A DNA stretch of 6,865 nt from NCBI GenBank assembly GCA_014729565.1, contig WJJR01000310.1, positions 1-6,865 of the forward strand. The letters are read 5' to 3'. Position 1 is the stretch's first letter; every line of letters starts with the position of its first letter. This document shows, in pieces, positions 4,720 through 6,865 of the stretch. Source of the DNA: Candidatus Zixiibacteriota bacterium (GTDB lineage: Bacteria > Zixibacteria > MSB-5A5 > WJJR01). The translations under genes and the position numbers were made by a program. The notes below the pieces were generated by a model. It saw only the letters and a list, made by a program, of their open reading frames with translations. It did not search any database and was not told the origin of the DNA.

Positions 4720-5739
4720 TTATCGCGCTGAAGATCCCAAGTAGGAACGAAGACTGTTGATCGCGCGCTTCTCGGCAAGCGCCACCGAGTGGAGAGCATC
4801 AACAACACCGCGCAGATCGTCGGAATGAGACGGAACCTGCCGGGACGAGAAGAACTGCGAAACACCAGCGAGCAATTCGGTAACCCGGGAATACTGTTGA
4901 GCGGGTCCAATCAGGGATGGATTATCGACGGCAAGCCGGGTGAGATATTCACGCGCATAACTGCGCGCACTCCAATAATGATCGGCGTAATAACCGGCAA
5001 ATACCGGAATGTCGTTGCTGATCCGTTCGGATCGTCCGGCGTCCATGATGAGCGCCCACCGTTCGCACATCGTCGCCCAGAGATCATACGCCGGCAGACC
5101 GTCCTGGTACTCCGGGCGATCCAAATGCTCTTTCTGGTCGGCGTGTGCGACCGCAGCACGCAAGGCCCGTCGCGTCGCATCGTTGGGCGACCGTTCGTTC
5201 GGTTCACCGGGAATAATGACGGACAGGAGATTGACGCCATTGCGACCGAGCCGCTCGAACGGCAGTTCGCGCTGTTCACCGTTATGATCCAACGCGTAAA
5301 ACGATTGATCGGAATCGGAGTAACCAACCAGGACACCCCACTCGGTGTCGTGCACGTCCCAGCACACTACCGGAGTCCCGACATTCAATGAGTGAATGAT
5401 CGCCTGGTGCGCGTTGCGTCGATCGTCAGAGTCCGCATCGCCGTCATGCGAGTAGGAAGCCCAGTGTTGGCAGTGCCGGCCGTACTGCTCAACGGCCTCC
5501 GGACACAACGTCCCCCAGTCAAAGACGCTCATGGCACTGGGACAGAAGATCTGGTTAATCCAAATGCGAAAGGCGAACGCGCTGGCGCCCATCAGGCGAA
5601 CGGGGTCGAAATCGTCGGAGAAGTAGTCCAGCACGGTCGCCAGGCTGGCCATGTACGAATGACGAATCCCGATTTCGCCACGCGACAGCGCCCCCTCGTC
5701 ACGATACCATCCCACTTGTGATAATACTGTCGACTCCAC
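4720..5739 (-). CDS. C39/BtrH_N-like papain-fold protein, probably without peptidase activity
   Basis: The product is 339 residues from the GTG at 5737-5739. Residues 24-178 resemble the C39-like/BtrH N-terminal domain: H27-S28 then a helix (L33-Y39), the L49-M50-G51-A52-S53-x-F55-A56-F57-R58 segment, S70-V71-F72-D73-W74, a helix around 110-118, then G121-T122-P123-V124-V125-x-W127 and W134-G135-V136-L137-V138-G139-Y140 with F147-Y148-x-L150-D151. Related peptidases have Cys after the first His and a catalytic His in the GY region. Here these places seem to hold S28 and W134-G135, so catalysis is doubtful. Residues 185-339 are mostly helical and include G214-L215-x-A217-Y218, seen beside such domains. 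No signal peptide or membrane segment is visible. GGAGGA (5747-5752), 7 nt upstream, favours this GTG over an in-frame GTG at 5758-5760. The family call is from motif memory and the substrate is unknown. Confidence 0.7.
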   Translation of the reverse strand: MESTVLSQVGWYRDEGALSRGEIGIRHSYMASLATVLDYFSDDFDPVRLMGASAFAFRIWINQIFCPSAMSVFDWGTLCPEAVEQYGRHCQHWASYSHDGDADSDDRRNAHQAIIHSLNVGTPVVCWDVHDTEWGVLVGYSDSDQSFYALDHNGEQRELPFERLGRNGVNLLSVIIPGEPNERSPNDATRRALRAAVAHADQKEHLDRPEYQDGLPAYDLWATMCERWALIMDAGRSERISNDIPVFAGYYADHYWSARSYAREYLTRLAVDNPSLIGPAQQYSRVTELLAGVSQFFSSRQVPSHSDDLRGVVDALHSVALAEKRAINSLRSYLGSSAR

Positions 5740-5746
5740 GACCCGG

Positions 5747-5752
5747 TCCTCC
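5747..5752 (-). promoter_or_regulatory. Ribosome-binding site that sets the GTG start at 5739
   Basis: The minus strand reads GGAGGA, 7 nt before GTG 5737-5739. An upstream in-frame GTG at 5758-5760 has only a poorly spaced AGGGA before it and would lie about 14 nt from the predicted transcription start. Confidence 0.7.
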
Positions 5753-5780
5753 GAACGCACAATCCCTGACGACTCGGTTT

Positions 5781-5809
5781 AAGATACATTCAACTCGCCA
5801 CTCTGACAA
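5781..5809 (-). promoter_or_regulatory. Sigma70-type promoter for the C39-like gene
   Basis: On the minus strand TTGTCA (plus 5804-5809; 5 of 6 matches to TTGACA) is followed after exactly 17 bp by TATCTT (plus 5781-5786; 4 of 6 matches to TATAAT). A transcription start near 5774 would give a leader of about 35 nt before the GTG at 5739, containing the GGAGGA site. Confidence 0.6.
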
Positions 5810-5922
5810 GATGCACAGTGCCACTCGCTATCGAATTCATCACGTTTTGAGAATCCGCTTCGCGACACGAAACGGGACGACTATCCCATTGTGAAAGATG
5901 TCGCCGTTATGGAATTGTTAAG

Positions 5923-5929
5923 AAAGGAG
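5923..5929 (+). promoter_or_regulatory. Ribosome-binding site for the 37-residue membrane protein
   Basis: AAAGGAG lies 8 nt before CTG 5938-5940. It overlaps an in-frame GTG (5929-5931), making that start unlikely, and is 14 nt before a TTG (5944-5946). Confidence 0.5.
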
Positions 5930-5937
5930 TGTCATCG

Positions 5938-6051
5938 CTGGATTTGGGCTGGGGATCACCGATCGGTTTGGCCGCGTCTTTCGCCGGCATCGGCATACTG
6001 ATGATGGGACTCAACTCCGGACGTGACCGATTGTCGCGTTCCGATCATTGA
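5938..6051 (+). CDS. Probable small single-helix membrane protein (37 residues, non-ATG start)
   Basis: A short frame after a good AAAGGAG site encodes about 37 residues. It opens D2-L3-G4-W5-G6-S7-P8, continues as one hydrophobic Gly/Ala-rich helix (about 9-26, including I18-G19-I20-L21-M22-M23-G24), and closes with a positively charged polar tail (R29, R31, R34). The W-G-S-P opening before a single helix recurs, as I recall, in small uncharacterised bacterial membrane proteins. The best-spaced start is CTG (8 nt); GTG at 5929 would add three residues. No ATG is available before the helix, which is the main doubt. The gene is read divergently from the C39-like gene and converges on the VOC gene 33 bp away. 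A tail of Arg residues after the helix predicts that the C-terminus stays in the cytoplasm. Function is unknown. Confidence 0.5.
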   Translation: MDLGWGSPIGLAASFAGIGILMMGLNSGRDRLSRSDH

Positions 6052-6084
6052 CCAGGGAGCATGAAACACGCGCTCGTGTCGTGA

Positions 6085-6471
6085 TCAACTCTCCTCATAG
6101 AGCGCCGCGACCGCACCGGCCGGATCCTGAATCACGCAATACCGCGCGCCCGGTCCCATTCCCTTGGGGCCGATCAGGACGGTTCCGCCCAGTTCGGTGC
6201 ACTGGGCAATACTGTCATCGAGGTTTGCCACCACGATGTAGATCAGCCATTGCGATGGAATGCCGGCGTTGATGCCCTTCTTGTGGCCCACGCCGGCTGT
6301 CGGGGTGCCGTCATCGGGACGGTTCATTGCGTAGTCGCTGTAATCGCCCATCGATACGTCGGAATGCGTCCATCCGGCAACACGTTTGTAGAAGTCGCGG
6401 ATGCCGTCTGCATCATCGACCGTCAAGTCGACCCAGCCGATCGAACCGATTGCTTGCTTGTTAGTGGCCAT
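6085..6471 (-). CDS. VOC family protein (glyoxalase/bleomycin-resistance fold)
   Basis: The product is 128 residues, the size of a single-subunit VOC protein made of two beta-alpha-beta-beta-beta modules. Module 1 (about 10-60) opens G12-W13-V14-D15-L16, then a helix with F27-Y28 and G33-W34, the usual VOC signature. Module 2 (about 73-126) has W75-x-x-Y78-I79-V80-V81, D85-D86-S87 starting the helix, L94-G95-G96, G108-A109-R110 and D116-P117-x-G119-A120. This layout is common in the VOC subgroup of short glyoxalase-like proteins with unknown substrates, so a lactoylglutathione lyase activity should not be assumed. The ATG at 6469-6471 follows GGAG with an 8-nt gap; an in-frame GTG three codons earlier overlaps that site. 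The gene lies 42 bp after the TSUP permease gene on the same strand and may be cotranscribed with it. Confidence 0.9.
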   Translation of the reverse strand: MATNKQAIGSIGWVDLTVDDADGIRDFYKRVAGWTHSDVSMGDYSDYAMNRPDDGTPTAGVGHKKGINAGIPSQWLIYIVVANLDDSIAQCTELGGTVLIGPKGMGPGARYCVIQDPAGAVAALYEES

Positions 6472-6513
6472 ACGGATCACTCCGGATGTGAAATGAGATC
6501 GGCGGATGCGTGT

Positions 6514-6865
6514 CTACAAAGCCGACATAACGAATTGTCGAATGCCAAGGAACTCAACGGCGGAGACAATGACAACAAGGATCAGCAGAATCCGCACAAA
6601 ACCGGCGCCGCGTTTCACCGCCATCCGTGTCGCAACGAACGCACCCAGCATATTGCCAATGGCCAGCACCAATCCGACTGTCCAGTTCACCTGATCGTTG
6701 AACAGAAACACCGCGAGTGCAAACGGTGTGAAGACGAGGACGATCAGCAGTTTGACCGCGTTGGCACGAACGACATCGTATCCCGCACTGAGCACCAATC
6801 CGGCCAGCAGGAAGATTCCGACGCCCGCCTGAATGAAGCCCCCGTAAATGCCAATCAAAAAGAAC
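6514..6865 (-). CDS. TauE/SafE (TSUP) family permease, C-terminal part (5' truncated by window edge)
   Basis: The frame runs off the right edge, so only about the last 117 residues of a protein usually near 250 residues are present. The visible part starts with the second family repeat: G-I-Y-G-G-F-I-Q-A-G-V-G, the signature glycine-rich turn of TSUP permeases, followed by N-A-V-K, also conserved. Three to four hydrophobic helices follow, with a short basic loop (VKRGAG) between the last two, and the protein ends shortly after its final helix. The family moves sulfite, sulfoacetate, sulfonates or other organic anions across the inner membrane; the substrate cannot be told from this part. It is the first visible gene of a possible two-gene unit with the VOC gene. 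Confidence 0.88.
   Translation of the reverse strand, partial: FFLIGIYGGFIQAGVGIFLLAGLVLSAGYDVVRANAVKLLIVLVFTPFALAVFLFNDQVNWTVGLVLAIGNMLGAFVATRMAVKRGAGFVRILLILVVIVSAVEFLGIRQFVMSAL

Noticed and set aside
4789..5721. Two long plus-strand open frames meeting at 5391/5392 opposite the C39-like gene
   Set aside because: The junction looks like translational coupling, but the products are rich in Arg and Pro with no recognisable domains, and the opposite strand has a better gene with promoter and ribosome site.
1..6865. Mobile element, defence system, CRISPR array, tRNA or rRNA
   Set aside because: I found no transposase, integrase, terminal repeats, regularly spaced repeats, nuclease or toxin-antitoxin genes, and no tRNA or rRNA signature by eye on either strand.

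Overview
The window looks like chromosomal DNA from a Gram-negative, diderm bacterium. It encodes two lipoproteins with lipobox cysteines, an outer-membrane beta-barrel with a cleavable signal peptide, and the tail of a secreted dockerin-type protein. Shine-Dalgarno sites are strong (AGGAGG or AAGGAGG) and codon use favours G/C. The dockerin style and the ZU5-like lipoprotein recall uncultivated FCB-group bacteria such as Zixibacteria-like lineages. That placement is inference from style, not a marker-gene result. I see no rRNA, tRNA, CRISPR array or mobile element.

Layout, left to right. (1) 1-449 (+): C-terminal end of a larger secreted protein with two dockerin/EF-hand loops, followed by a hairpin. 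(2) 528-935 (-): a four-helix DUF1761-type membrane protein, convergent with gene 1. (3) A gene-free divergent spacer of about 350 bp. (4) 1302-1952 (+): a ZU5-like lipoprotein with a clear rho-independent terminator. (5) 2119-2817 (+): a pirin-family quercetinase-like protein, very close to E. coli YhhW, with all four metal ligands. (6) 4510 down to 2981 (-): four co-directional genes separated by 47-51 bp. In transcription order they encode an outer-membrane beta-barrel, a Sll1863-like cytoplasmic coiled-coil protein, a coiled-coil lipoprotein, and a 56-residue DUF1328/YtjA membrane protein. This looks like one operon devoted to the envelope or stress. Its upstream region carries two different 6-2-6 palindromes. 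(7) 5739 down to 4720 (-): a C39/BtrH_N-like protein that seems to lack the catalytic Cys and His, with a good sigma70-type promoter. (8) 5938-6051 (+): a probable 37-residue single-helix membrane protein read divergently from gene 7. (9) 6471 down to 6085 (-): a VOC/glyoxalase-fold protein. (10) 6865 down to 6514 (-): the C-terminal part of a TauE/SafE (TSUP) permease cut by the window edge.

Most genes are ordinary single-copy housekeeping or stress genes with no shared pathway. The part most likely to work together is the four-gene block at 2981-4510. Its two coiled-coil proteins share a related C-terminal module, one free in the cytoplasm and one lipid-anchored in the envelope. Several starts here were chosen from ribosome-binding-site spacing, and two genes (DUF1328 and the 37-residue protein) are short enough to be missed by routine calling.
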